Numbered from the stretch's first letter, positions 33,414-42,668 are shown. The stretch: 44,029 nucleotides of DNA from Acidobacteriota bacterium (GCA_017994815.1 JAGOJY010000035.1:1-44029), one strand, 5' to 3'. Notes: generated by a model from the sequence alone, not told the origin. Program-made: numbers and translations.

Positions 33414-34766
33414 GTGAAACGCATCGCCTTCCTGGCGCTGGGACTCGTCGCGACCCTCGGCTGCGGCGCGCGCCCGCCCAACATCGTCCTGGTCTCGATC
33501 GACACGCTGCGGGCGGACAAGCTGGGAGCCTACGGTTTCGCCGGGCCGACGAGCCCGGTCCTCGACCGCCGTCTCGCCGCCGAAGGTGTCACGTTCACGC
33601 GGGTCTTCAGCCAGTCGCCCAAGACGACGCCGTCGCACATGACGCTTTTGACCTCGCTCTACCCGTGCGTGCACGGCGTCGAGATGTGGGAGACAGGCGA
33701 GCAGCCACTGGCGCTGCGCGACAGCATCGAGACGTTGGCCGAGCTGCTCCACGCTGCCGGCTACGCCACGGTGGCCTTCACCGGCGGCGGCAACGTCCAC
33801 GCGGCGCGCGGGTTCGCGCAGGGTTTCGACACCTACGAGCACGGGCAGCCGTTCGAGAAGAGCGTCGACTGGCTGCGGGCCCACGGCCGCGAGCAGAAGT
33901 TCTTCCTTTTCTTTCACACCTACATCGTCCACGACCCGTACGTGCACCCGCTGCGCTTCGTGCGAAAGTTCGACAGCGGGTACAACGGCCGGTTGCTCGG
34001 GGTGGTCCAGAAGCTGAACAACACCCAGGGACGCTGGCCGATGCTCGCGCGCAGGTTCTGGAGCGCGGTCGACCACAACGATGCGCCGACGGTGCGCTTC
34101 GTCGAGCACCTCTACGAGGCCGGGATCCTGCGCATGGACGAGACGAACCTCGCGCCGCTGCTGGCGCTTCTGGACGAACTCGGTCTCGCGCGGGACACGC
34201 TGCTCGTCTTCACCTCCGACCACGGCGAGGCGTTCCTCGAGCACGGGCACTTCCGGCACATGGATCTGTACGGCGAGACGCTGCACGTGCCGCTCGTCCT
34301 GCGCTACCCGGGCCGGCTCCCGGCCGGAAGGCGCATCGACACCCCGGTGACCCTGCTCGACGTCATGCCGACCATCCTCGACCTCGCCGACGTCGCGGTT
34401 CCGGGCGCGGCCCAGGGCCGGAGCCTGGTTCCGCTCTGGAGCGGCGGGACGCTCGAGCCGCGGCCGATCGTCAGCGAGTGGAACGGCCGGACCGACGGCG
34501 CGCCGTTCGAGGCCGTTCGCGACGGCGGCTTCACGTACATCCGGCAGGGCAGCAGCGAGCTGCTGTTCGAAATCGCGCGCGACCCGGGCGAGCACCGTTC
34601 CGTCGCCGGTGAGGCGCCCGAGGTCCTCGCGGCGCGGCGCTCGCAGCTGGCGGCGTGGGAAAAGGAGTGCCGCGCGCGGGCCGCGGCCCTCGGCCCGCGA
34701 CCCGCGGGCGAGGCCCCGTCCGAGGAAACGCGGCGCCAGCTCCGCGCGCTCGGCTACGTCGAGTGA
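33414..34766 (+). CDS. Sulfatase-like lipoprotein of the alkaline phosphatase superfamily
   Basis: 450 residues. A lipoprotein signal with lipobox Cys17 (VATLGC). The sulfatase-type fold is clear: VSIDTLRADKLGAYG with metal Asp30, the region around 69-85 (KTTPSHMTLLTSLYP), and the later metal motif TSDHGEAFLEHGH. The nucleophile position of the C-x-P-S-R sulfatase motif is Thr71 and the Arg is His75, so it is not a formylglycine sulfatase; Thr nucleophiles are used by phosphoethanolamine and lipoteichoic-acid transferases in this superfamily. The substrate is unknown. The start is GTG 33414, with GGGAGG upstream. Confidence 0.85.
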   Translation: MKRIAFLALGLVATLGCGARPPNIVLVSIDTLRADKLGAYGFAGPTSPVLDRRLAAEGVTFTRVFSQSPKTTPSHMTLLTSLYPCVHGVEMWETGEQPLALRDSIETLAELLHAAGYATVAFTGGGNVHAARGFAQGFDTYEHGQPFEKSVDWLRAHGREQKFFLFFHTYIVHDPYVHPLRFVRKFDSGYNGRLLGVVQKLNNTQGRWPMLARRFWSAVDHNDAPTVRFVEHLYEAGILRMDETNLAPLLALLDELGLARDTLLVFTSDHGEAFLEHGHFRHMDLYGETLHVPLVLRYPGRLPAGRRIDTPVTLLDVMPTILDLADVAVPGAAQGRSLVPLWSGGTLEPRPIVSEWNGRTDGAPFEAVRDGGFTYIRQGSSELLFEIARDPGEHRSVAGEAPEVLAARRSQLAAWEKECRARAAALGPRPAGEAPSEETRRQLRALGYVE

Positions 34767-34800
34767 GCGCCGCAGTCGGCCTTGTTCCGGAACCGGGTGC

Positions 34801-35685
34801 TCAGCGCAGGACGATTCGCGCGGCGCCCGGCAGCACCTCGTAGCTGACCGGCGTCTCGCCTGCCGGCTCGCCGTCGGCGTTGAAGCCCATCGGCGGGTCC
34901 GCCGCGATCACGATCCGCCGCGCGCGGCGCAGGACGACGCCGGGGTCGTCGGCGTGGGTGCCGCTGACGACCTTGGCCACGACCGCCGCGAGCTGGAGCA
35001 CGGGCCGCACCGGGAACAGCACGATCTCGGCCAGGCCGTCGTCGAAGCGCGCCCCGGGCGCGACCGGCACGCCGCCGCCGACGAACCCGCCGTTGGCGAC
35101 CACGAAGTTGTAGAGCGTCTCGTCCAGGCATTCGCCGTCGAGTTCGACCCGGACGCGGTGCGAACGCGACTCGGGCAGGGCGCGCCCCGCGGCGACGAGG
35201 TAGGCCAGCGCGCCCAGCCACTCCTTCACGCCCGGATCGAGTTTCTCGTCCAGCACCGTGCTGAAGCCACCCGAGGATGCGTTCAGCGCCAGGCGACGCC
35301 CCCCGTCCCAGCGCACCTCCAAAACGTCCACCCGCCTCGCGCGTCCGCCCGCGAGAAGATCCAGCGCGCCGTCCAGCTCGGCCGGGACCTGCGCCGCGCG
35401 CGCGAAATCGTTGCCCGTCCCGAGCGGGACCAGGCCCAGCTCCAGGCGCTCGAGCTGCCCCGCCAGCCCGTTCAGGACCTCGTTGAGCGTCCCGTCCCCG
35501 CCGACCGCGATCACGCGGGCCGTGCCGCGGTCCTGCGCGGCGCGGCGCGCCAGGCGCTCGGCATCACCGGCGGCGCGCGTCTCCCACAGCTCGACGCCGC
35601 GCGAGCGCAGCGCCTCGCGGATCGAGCCCAGCTCGTCCATCGAACCGGCGTTCGGGTTGGCGATCGCGACCGCGCGCGCCGACAT
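34801..35685 (-). CDS. YegS/DagK-type lipid kinase
   Basis: 294 residues. Diacylglycerol-kinase catalytic domain with ANPNAG, VGGDGTLNEVLNG (ATP-binding GGDG) and PLGTGNDFARA. Later ASSGGFSTVL and GGGVPVAPGARFDDG are typical of the bacterial diacylglycerol/sphingosine kinase family. It phosphorylates a lipid such as diacylglycerol or phosphatidylglycerol. The ATG follows the PspC stop codon after a single base. It is the last gene of the leftward operon that begins at 41643. Confidence 0.92.
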   Translation of the reverse strand: MSARAVAIANPNAGSMDELGSIREALRSRGVELWETRAAGDAERLARRAAQDRGTARVIAVGGDGTLNEVLNGLAGQLERLELGLVPLGTGNDFARAAQVPAELDGALDLLAGGRARRVDVLEVRWDGGRRLALNASSGGFSTVLDEKLDPGVKEWLGALAYLVAAGRALPESRSHRVRVELDGECLDETLYNFVVANGGFVGGGVPVAPGARFDDGLAEIVLFPVRPVLQLAAVVAKVVSGTHADDPGVVLRRARRIVIAADPPMGFNADGEPAGETPVSYEVLPGAARIVLR

Positions 35686-35686
35686 G

Positions 35687-35878
35687 TCAGCGCTCTTCGA
35701 GCGGCATCACGAACCACAGCACGATATAGACCAGAGTTCCGGGGAACGCCGCGGACAGGATCGACGCGATCACGTAGAGCAGGCGCACGGCGTTGGAACT
35801 CCAGCCGAGCCAGGCGGCGATCCCGCCGCAGACGCCGCCGAGCCAGCGGTCGCCCCGTGAACGACGCAGGTACGTCAT
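35687..35878 (-). CDS. PspC-domain membrane protein
   Basis: 63 residues. Classic PspC pattern: LRRSRGDRWLGGVCGGIAAWLGW, then RLLYVIASILSAAFPGTLVYIVLWFVMP, a membrane hairpin or helix, ending EER. PspC domain proteins act in envelope-stress responses and in membrane-associated signalling in many phyla. It begins one base after the stop of the giant fusion gene and ends one base before the lipid kinase start codon, so all are cotranscribed. Confidence 0.93.
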   Translation of the reverse strand: MTYLRRSRGDRWLGGVCGGIAAWLGWSSNAVRLLYVIASILSAAFPGTLVYIVLWFVMPLEER

Positions 35879-35879
35879 C

Positions 35880-38800
35880 TCAGTCCTCCTCGCCGAGGCG
35901 GCGGACCTGGCCCGCGTGCCGGCTGTCGATCGCGAAGCCGAAGCGCCGGAAAAACTCGGGGCGGAAGAAGCCGGTCCGCACCTGGCGCACGCCGAGCGTG
36001 CGCATGCGGTTCATGAACTCCTCCATCAGCCCCTCGCCGATCCCCTGCCCGCGGTGGCGCTCGGCGACCACGATCTTGTCCAGGTAGGCCTCCCCGGCCT
36101 CGACGTCGAGTTCGTAGAACAGTCCGCCGGCCAGCTCGCCGCGCTCGCTGACCGCCACCAGGAACAGGTTCTCGGCGGTGAAGGTCACCGGCAGGTGCGC
36201 GGCCTCGAACAACTGGTGCAGCCGGTCCACCTCGCGCGGGCTGACCGGCTGGCGCAGCAGGAACGGGCGCCCCTCGTGGTCGGTCAACGTGAGGACAACG
36301 TCCGGCTGCCGCTCGCCGCCGATCGGCGTCGAGGCGATCAGCGCGGTGTCGCGCGGGCGCAGGTGCGGGTAGGTCAGCCGCGCCAGGAAGTACGCTTCGT
36401 CCGAACCCTCGTCCACCACCGCCCGCAGCGCGATCAGCCGCTCGAGCAGTTCGCGCGGCTCGAGCGGCCGCGTGGCCGACAGCGCCAGGATCTCGTCCAG
36501 CCCGCGCTGCAGCGCGTCGGACGCCCCGGCCAGCACCGTGTCGCGGAACACGCGCAGTCGCACGCTGGGGTAGCGCCGGGCCAGCGTCGCGATGTCGTAC
36601 GTGTCGTACAGCTCCAGCACGGTCCGGGCCCGCGCCTCGCGGGTGGACTCGGGGGCCAGCGCGGCCCAGCGCCGGTAGCGGTCGATCGCGAACCGCGCGC
36701 GCATCGGCACGAACCCGGCGCGGCGCACGTCCGCGAGGTACTCGCGGATCGCGCCGGCCCACCCCGCGTCCTCGCGCGCGACCGATTCCAGGAGGCTGAT
36801 CCCGTGCACCACGCCGACGACCTCGAGCAACGCCGCCAACGCGAGCTCCGGGGTCGCGGCGCCGCGCAGCAGCGGCACCCGCTCTTCGACGGGAACGACG
36901 AGGCCGTCCCACAGCGCGCGCAGGAGCGAGCGCAGGCTCTCGAACGGCTTGCGACCCGCCAAGGAGACGATCCGCGTGCCAACCTGGTAGTCGTGCGTCG
37001 GCACGATCACGCCGGCCGGCGTCGGCTCGCCGATCACGTAGCGGTAGCCGGTGCGGCGCCAGAAGTCGATGTGGGCCCAGCACGCGCCCCAGACGAGCGA
37101 CGGCCAGAGGCTGGCCAGCCGGGCCTGCCAGGTCGGCCCGGCGTGCGTCGCGAGTCGCTCGACGAGCTGCTCGAGGTTCTCGCCGGCCACGAACTCCTCG
37201 GACCACAGCCCGTACTCGGGCCAGGTTCCGCCGAACTCCTCGACCAGCCGCTCGCCGTCCGAGGGTTCGCTCGTGACGAGCAGCAGCAGCACCTCGTCGC
37301 GCATCTGCTCCGGGGTGATCCCGCGCGCCACGTTGAGGGCGAGGTCGAACGTCCCCTGGTAGCGGGTCTGCACGCTGGCGCGGAACACTGCCTTGCCCGG
37401 CCGCTCGCCCAGCGCGCTCACGTGCAGTCGCCGCGGCGCGATGTCGGCCAACCGCACCAGACGCCCGCGCGTGAGCACGAACAGCGACTCCGTGATCACG
37501 CTGGTGCGCGCGAACGCCTCGAGCAGCAGCCGCCGCTCGTGCTCGGCGACCTCGCCGGCGAACACGACCACGTCGTCGGTGCGGTACTCCTGGCCGCTCT
37601 CGGGGTCCACGGCGACGTTCATCGACGAGCCGATCCACGCCCTGAGCGCCGTGACCAGCCGCTCGCGCGCCCCGCGGGCGCGCTCGCGATCGTACTGCTC
37701 GCGCCCGAAGACCTCGATCCAGGCCAGCGCCCGGCGCAGGCGCCGGTAGCGCGAGGGGTGGCGCGCGCCGTAGCCGGCCAGGAGGTCGATCCACGGCGCG
37801 GCGGGCGGACCGCCGGCCTGCCAGGCCAGCGCGTGCGCGTGGTCCACCAGCGCCTGCAGCTTGACGTCCGACAGCTCGCTGTCGCAGAAGCGGTCGATCG
37901 TCTCGCGGTCGAGCAGTGCCGGGTCGGCCGCGCAGAACAACCGCAGGCTGTCCGCGGCCTCGCCGTCCAGCTCGGCCGGGAACAGCAGGTGGAACGCGCG
38001 CCGGCGCACGACGGCCGACGGGGCCTGCGCCGCCTGCCGCAGCGCGTGCAGCGCCAGCTCGGCGATGCCGCCGTCCGGGCCGGCCAGCGCGCCGCGCAGG
38101 AGTTCGAGCGCGAGCAGCGCGCTCTCCTCGTCGTCCGCGACCAGGCAGCAGGCGGCGAGATCGACCTCGTGCAGTCCCGGCGCCTGCCGGCCGCGGCGCA
38201 GCACGTCGCGGTCGGCGGCACCCGGCACGAACGGCGCGAAACGCTGCCGCCGCTCGAGGTCCGCCGGCCGGCGCCGGCGGCGCGCTCGCGCGGCCGGGTC
38301 GAGTTCGAGGAACCGCACCAGCTCCCGGTTGCCGACCCACAGCGCGGGCGTCGACAGCAGGACGCCGAGGTCGATCGCCCGGCCGCGCACGCGGTAGACG
38401 ACGTCGCCGAGGCGCACGTCGACGTGTGTTTCGCCGCGCGCGACCTCCTCCACGTGCAGGCGGGGGCCGTCGCCGAGCACCAGGCAGTTCCCCTCGACGC
38501 GCAATTCCTCGGCGGTCACGCCGCTGGCCTGGAACAGCCAGTTGGGCATCCGCACCGCGGCGGTCAGGCCGGGCAGGCGCAGCCAGGCCCGGCGGTACAG
38601 CCCGGCGATCAGCTCGGCGAAGTTCTCGGCGACGACCCGCCGGCGGTACGTGTTCTTCGGCGTCAGCTCGCCGCGCTCGGGGGAGAAATCGCGGTCCACC
38701 AGCGCGAAGTCCAGCAGTCTCTCGTGGGGGCCGAGGAAGCGGTTCACCGACGAGACGAGCAGGCGGTAGTGCGCGCGCAGCTTCTCCTGGCCCATCTCGC

Positions 38801-40625
38801 GCAGGCCGGCGCCGCGGGCGTCGAGGTTCGGCACGATCAGGGCCGTGTTGTACTCGCGGTGGTCGCCGACGACGAAGACCCGGCGCACCGACTCGAAGTC
38901 GCGGAACATGTTCTCGATCTTCTGCGGCGTGATCGTCTGGCCCCTGAGGCTCTTGTAGATCTCCTTCTTGCGGTCGACGAACCGCAGGTGGCCGGCCTCG
39001 TCGCGCTCGAGCAGGTCTCCCGTGCGCAGCCAGCCCTCGGCGTCGAGCCCCGCTTCGTCCGGCGGGCCGACGTAGCCCAGCATCACGTAGGGGCCGCGGA
39101 TCATCAGCTCGTTGTCCTCGTCGAGCCGGACCTCGATCCCCGGCAGCGGCAGGCCCAGCGAGTCGTCCCGGTACTGCCCGGGCGGCGTCATCGTGATCCC
39201 GCCGGTCGCCTCGGTCATGCCGAACCCGCTCAACAGCTCGACGCCCTGGCGCTGGAAGAAGCGGAACACCTCCGGCGACAGGTAGCCCGCCGCCGACAGA
39301 CCCCAGCGCATCCGCTCGCCGACGACGGCGCGCGCGGCGTCGCGGACTTCCCCCGGCGACGCCGCGTCGAGGTCGGCGCGCCGGCCGATTTCCTCGTACA
39401 GCTCCATCCACTTCTTCGGGATGCTGATGAACACGCTGGGCTGGTAGCGGCGGATGTTCTGGACCAGCTGCTCGATCGCGGGGCTCTCCTGGAACACGTA
39501 CGTCGCGCCCCAGTGCACGCAGCCGAGCATCTCGAGGTAGCGGCCGAACGTGTGGTACAGCGGCAGGAAGCTGAGGAACACGTCGCGGTCGCCGAGCGCC
39601 GGGATCGCCAGCCCGCGCGCGAAGCGCTTGCTGACGAGGTTGCGGCCGCTGAAGCGGATCCCCTTGGGCTGGCCCGTGGTGCCCGAGGTGTACATGATCG
39701 TGGCCAGGTCCTGCAGCCGCACCGCCTCGCGCCGGCGAGCGAGTTGCGCCGGGGACACGGCGCGCGCCCCGGCCACGATCTCGCGGAACGGCCGCACACC
39801 CTGCAGCGCGCGGTCGAGCGGGTCGAACGTCAGCACCAGCTTCAGCTGCGGCACGCCGCGCCCGCCGCGCGGGACCTTCTTGAGCTGCGCCTCGCCCGAG
39901 ACGACGACGACGGCGCACTCGCACTCGGCCAGGATGAACTCGACCTCGTTTCCCGTGGCGGTCGCCGGGATCATCACGTCGACGATCCCGGTCGTCAGGC
40001 AGGCCAGGTCCAGGAGGGCCATCTCGTAGCGATTTTCTGAGAGGACCGCGATCGGCCGGTTGCCGGTCTCGTCCTGCAGCGCGAGCAGCCCGCGCGCGAC
40101 CTGGTCCACCGACGCGGCGACCTCGTTCCAGGAGTAGACGCCGCCGTCGCCGAGCGACGGCACGATGAACAGCGGTCGCGGCCCGTACGACGCGGCGCGC
40201 TGGGCGAACAGCGCGCCGACCGTGAACTCCGATGCGTCGATGTTGCCGAGGATCAACTCCCACCACTCGGCGACGGCCCCCCGCGCCGCGATCAGCGCCG
40301 GAACCGGCGCGCGGCGGACGAGGTCGAGCCAGGCCCGCGCGGCGCGGTGCAGTTCGCCGTCACCGGGGGCCAGCCGCTGGAGGCGCGCGCCGACGGCGGC
40401 GAGGGCGTCGAGGGCGACGCTCTCGCCGCAGAGCTGGTCCAGACCGGTGCGGGCCAGCAGTTCCAGCGCCTCGGCCGTGCGCGCGGGCGCGGCGTCGGCC
40501 GCGGCCAGAGAGTCCAGGAGCGCGTTGGTGTCGGCGCCGGTGCGGTCGGGCCCCGGGCGGTGCTCGCGCAGGAGCAGGCGCAAGCGTGCCAGCGGATCGC
40601 CGGTCAGGTGCGGCCGCGCGTGCAC
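35880..40625 (-). CDS. Giant acyl-CoA-synthetase-like / uncharacterised / GNAT fusion protein
   Basis: 1581 residues. Domains in order: a helical N-terminal region (1-135); an AMP-forming acyl-CoA synthetase of the long-chain type (about 137-665) with MYTSGTTGQPKG (311-322), GFGMTEATGG (467-476), GWLRTGD (531-537), FVDRKKEIYKSLRG (549-562) and LTPKNTYRRR (654-663); helical HEAT-like sequence (about 820-960); an unassigned segment (about 1000-1350) whose FDLALNVARG and WSEEFVAGENLEQLV faintly recall a kinase N-lobe and hinge, without recognisable catalytic residues; and a C-terminal GNAT acetyltransferase (about 1470-1575) with IVVAERHRGQGIGEGLMEEF. The start is GTG 40625, without a clear ribosome site. 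It lies between a DUF4412-like gene and PspC. Acyl activation and acetylation in one chain suggests coupled lipid or protein modification, but the reaction is unknown. Base composition matches its neighbours. Confidence 0.88.
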   Translation of the reverse strand: MHARPHLTGDPLARLRLLLREHRPGPDRTGADTNALLDSLAAADAAPARTAEALELLARTGLDQLCGESVALDALAAVGARLQRLAPGDGELHRAARAWLDLVRRAPVPALIAARGAVAEWWELILGNIDASEFTVGALFAQRAASYGPRPLFIVPSLGDGGVYSWNEVAASVDQVARGLLALQDETGNRPIAVLSENRYEMALLDLACLTTGIVDVMIPATATGNEVEFILAECECAVVVVSGEAQLKKVPRGGRGVPQLKLVLTFDPLDRALQGVRPFREIVAGARAVSPAQLARRREAVRLQDLATIMYTSGTTGQPKGIRFSGRNLVSKRFARGLAIPALGDRDVFLSFLPLYHTFGRYLEMLGCVHWGATYVFQESPAIEQLVQNIRRYQPSVFISIPKKWMELYEEIGRRADLDAASPGEVRDAARAVVGERMRWGLSAAGYLSPEVFRFFQRQGVELLSGFGMTEATGGITMTPPGQYRDDSLGLPLPGIEVRLDEDNELMIRGPYVMLGYVGPPDEAGLDAEGWLRTGDLLERDEAGHLRFVDRKKEIYKSLRGQTITPQKIENMFRDFESVRRVFVVGDHREYNTALIVPNLDARGAGLREMGQEKLRAHYRLLVSSVNRFLGPHERLLDFALVDRDFSPERGELTPKNTYRRRVVAENFAELIAGLYRRAWLRLPGLTAAVRMPNWLFQASGVTAEELRVEGNCLVLGDGPRLHVEEVARGETHVDVRLGDVVYRVRGRAIDLGVLLSTPALWVGNRELVRFLELDPAARARRRRRPADLERRQRFAPFVPGAADRDVLRRGRQAPGLHEVDLAACCLVADDEESALLALELLRGALAGPDGGIAELALHALRQAAQAPSAVVRRRAFHLLFPAELDGEAADSLRLFCAADPALLDRETIDRFCDSELSDVKLQALVDHAHALAWQAGGPPAAPWIDLLAGYGARHPSRYRRLRRALAWIEVFGREQYDRERARGARERLVTALRAWIGSSMNVAVDPESGQEYRTDDVVVFAGEVAEHERRLLLEAFARTSVITESLFVLTRGRLVRLADIAPRRLHVSALGERPGKAVFRASVQTRYQGTFDLALNVARGITPEQMRDEVLLLLVTSEPSDGERLVEEFGGTWPEYGLWSEEFVAGENLEQLVERLATHAGPTWQARLASLWPSLVWGACWAHIDFWRRTGYRYVIGEPTPAGVIVPTHDYQVGTRIVSLAGRKPFESLRSLLRALWDGLVVPVEERVPLLRGAATPELALAALLEVVGVVHGISLLESVAREDAGWAGAIREYLADVRRAGFVPMRARFAIDRYRRWAALAPESTREARARTVLELYDTYDIATLARRYPSVRLRVFRDTVLAGASDALQRGLDEILALSATRPLEPRELLERLIALRAVVDEGSDEAYFLARLTYPHLRPRDTALIASTPIGGERQPDVVLTLTDHEGRPFLLRQPVSPREVDRLHQLFEAAHLPVTFTAENLFLVAVSERGELAGGLFYELDVEAGEAYLDKIVVAERHRGQGIGEGLMEEFMNRMRTLGVRQVRTGFFRPEFFRRFGFAIDSRHAGQVRRLGEED

Positions 40626-40653
40626 CGGGGGACCCGCGGGGACCGCCCGGCCG

Positions 40654-41643
40654 TCAGCGGTCGACCTGGCGGAAGCCCGCGGGGAGCGCGGTCGCGTTGG
40701 CCGCGACCTCGGTGCTCACGCGCAGGATCTCGGTCGTGGAGGTCATCAGCGACTGCGATCCCGGCCCGGCGCCCTTGCCCCCGGCCGGCTCCTCGCCTTT
40801 CTTCTTGCCCAGCTTCTTGCCCAGCCCGCGCAGCATCCCGCCGAGGCCGCCCTCTTCCTGCTCGCCCTCGGCCTCCTGCGCCGCCTCTCCCGGGGGCGCC
40901 ACGGCGTCGAACTTGAGCTCGGTGCGCACGGCGGTCCCGCTCATGTCGACCTTCTTCTTGCGGAACTCCTCCATCGCCTTGGACAGGGCCGGGCTATTCG
41001 CCAGCGCCATCATCGCCTCGCGGCCGCCGATCAGCTCCTCGAGCTTCATGGCCTTGACGAAGCGCATGTCGAAATCTTCGATCTCCTTCATGGCGGCGAT
41101 CTTGGGGCCGAGCCACAGCGAGCTCCGCAGCACGCCGCCCCCGCCTTCCTGAGCCGTCTGGCCCTTGGGGTGCACGGTGGCGGTCATCAGCACCTCGTGC
41201 GTGTCGAAGCCGTTGATCGCCTGCTTCTGGCCGGTGTCCTTGATGTCGAAATCGACTTCCCACTCGGGCTGATCCGGCTGCGGCTCCTTGCCGCGCTGCT
41301 CTTTCATGGCGTCCATCTGCTCACGCATCTTTTGGCGCCACTCGTCGAACGTCATCACGGCGTACGTCTTCTTCTTGAAGTCGATGTTGTAGATCTTCTC
41401 ATCCCCGAGATCGACCAGCTCGCCGTCGTCGCCGGTGACCGTCAACTTGCGGTCGCCCTGGACGACCGTGCGCGAGGTCATGCCCTCGCGCGCGGACTTG
41501 CCGCCGAACATCTTGTACACGCCGCCGAGGACGCCGGGCATTTCGATCTTCGTCTTCTGCTCGACCTCGACGTCGGCCACGACGGCCGGAGCCGCCAGCG
41601 CCGCCCCGAGAACACACGCCATCACGCGCAAGGACATCATCAT
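40654..41643 (-). CDS. Secreted DUF4412-like protein
   Basis: 329 residues. Signal peptide (1 to about 23, ending APAVVADV). The mature N-terminus has KIYNIDFKKKTYAVMTFDEWRQKMREQMD, matching the DUF4412 pattern (lipoprotein-like protein that tracks cell-surface lipids in some annotations; function not known). A basic Gly/Lys tail segment (MLRGLGKKLGKKKGEEP) sits near 265-290. Three consecutive ATGs begin the frame (41643, 41640, 41637) with AGAGGGG just upstream; any of them may be used. It is first in the leftward operon with the giant fusion, PspC and lipid kinase. The gap to the next gene is 28 nt. Confidence 0.75.
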   Translation of the reverse strand: MMMSLRVMACVLGAALAAPAVVADVEVEQKTKIEMPGVLGGVYKMFGGKSAREGMTSRTVVQGDRKLTVTGDDGELVDLGDEKIYNIDFKKKTYAVMTFDEWRQKMREQMDAMKEQRGKEPQPDQPEWEVDFDIKDTGQKQAINGFDTHEVLMTATVHPKGQTAQEGGGGVLRSSLWLGPKIAAMKEIEDFDMRFVKAMKLEELIGGREAMMALANSPALSKAMEEFRKKKVDMSGTAVRTELKFDAVAPPGEAAQEAEGEQEEGGLGGMLRGLGKKLGKKKGEEPAGGKGAGPGSQSLMTSTTEILRVSTEVAANATALPAGFRQVDR

Positions 41644-41741
41644 CCCCTCTTCGCACCTTGTGGGCGCGGGGATTTTACCCCTGAACCTCGCGCGGGACCC
41701 GCGGCCAGCCGCCGCGCCCCGCCCGCCGCACACGAGCGTGG

Positions 41742-41747
41742 TAGCAT
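41742..41747 (+). promoter_or_regulatory. -10 element of the fructokinase gene
   Basis: TAGCAT, four of six matches, about 20 nt before ATG 41769, with GGGGAG between. It lies in the divergent spacer with the DUF4412-like gene. Confidence 0.35.
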
Positions 41748-41768
41748 CGCCCGATCCGGGGAGCGCGC

Positions 41769-42668
41769 ATGCGCATCGGCATCGATCTCGGCGGAACGAA
41801 GATCGAGGGGGTCGTCCTCGACGGCGACGGCGCCGTCGCGGCGCGCCGCCGCGTGGCGACGCCGCGCGGCGCGTACGACGACACGCTGGCGGCGCTCGCC
41901 GCGCTGATCGCCGAGCTCGAGGCGACCGCGGGAGCGGAAGCGCCGGTCGGCATCGGAACCCCGGGGGCGATCTCGCCGGCGACCGGCCGCCTGAAGAACT
42001 CGAACTCGACGTGGCTCAACGGCCAGCGCCTGGCCGAGGACCTCGAACGGCGCGTCGGCCGACCGTTGCGCTTCGCCAACGACGCGAACTGCTTCGCCCT
42101 GTCGGAAGCGATCGACGGGGCCGGAGCGGGCGCGCGCGTGGTGTTCGGCGTCATCCTCGGCACCGGCACCGGCGGCGGCCTCGTGGTAGATGGGCAGGTC
42201 ATCACCGGTCCCAACGCGATCGCCGGCGAGTGGGGTCACAACCCGATGCCCTGGCCGCGCGAGAAGGAATGGCTCGGGCCGCTGTGCTACTGCGGGCGCA
42301 CCGGGTGCATCGAGACGTTCCTCTCCGGGCCGGGGTTCGCCCGCGACCACCAGCTGGCGACCGGCGTGACGCTCGCGCCCGAGGAGATCGTCGCGCGCGC
42401 GCTCGCCGGCGACGCCGAGGCCGACGAGAGCCTCGCCCGCTACGAGGAACGGCTCGCGCGGGCGTTGGCGAGCGTGATCAACGTCCTCGACCCGGACGTG
42501 ATCGTGCTCGGCGGCGGCATGTCCAACTGCTCCCGGCTGTACGAGACTGTCCCCGAGACCTGGCCGACGTACGTGTTTTCCGACCGCGTGGACACGCGGC
42601 TGGCGCCGCCGCGCCACGGCGACGCCAGTGGCGCCCTCGGCGCCGCGCGGCTGTGGCCGGAGCGCTGA
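41769..42668 (+). CDS. mak: ROK-family sugar kinase, fructokinase Mak type
   Basis: 299 residues, close in length and sequence pattern to E. coli Mak (YajF). ATP site IDLGGTKIEG; NSNSTWLNGQ; FANDANCFALSEA with the catalytic Asp (DANC); GTGTGGGLVVDG; and the zinc site GHNPMPW followed by CYCGRTGCIETF. Phosphorylates fructose or a related hexose in the cytoplasm. ATG 41769 follows GGGGAG. It is divergent from the DUF4412 gene and upstream of the YihY gene on the same strand. Substrate specificity is inferred from the family. Confidence 0.9.
   Translation: MRIGIDLGGTKIEGVVLDGDGAVAARRRVATPRGAYDDTLAALAALIAELEATAGAEAPVGIGTPGAISPATGRLKNSNSTWLNGQRLAEDLERRVGRPLRFANDANCFALSEAIDGAGAGARVVFGVILGTGTGGGLVVDGQVITGPNAIAGEWGHNPMPWPREKEWLGPLCYCGRTGCIETFLSGPGFARDHQLATGVTLAPEEIVARALAGDAEADESLARYEERLARALASVINVLDPDVIVLGGGMSNCSRLYETVPETWPTYVFSDRVDTRLAPPRHGDASGALGAARLWPER

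Noticed and set aside
35793..40040. Open frame of over 1400 codons on the plus strand across the giant fusion gene
   Set aside because: Composition of a mirror frame (Arg, Gln, His, Asp, Val) and no domains, while the minus strand encodes clear synthetase and GNAT motifs.
35875..40266. Second long minus-strand frame through the giant fusion gene
   Set aside because: Arg/Ala-rich with no motif; the other frame carries all the family signatures.
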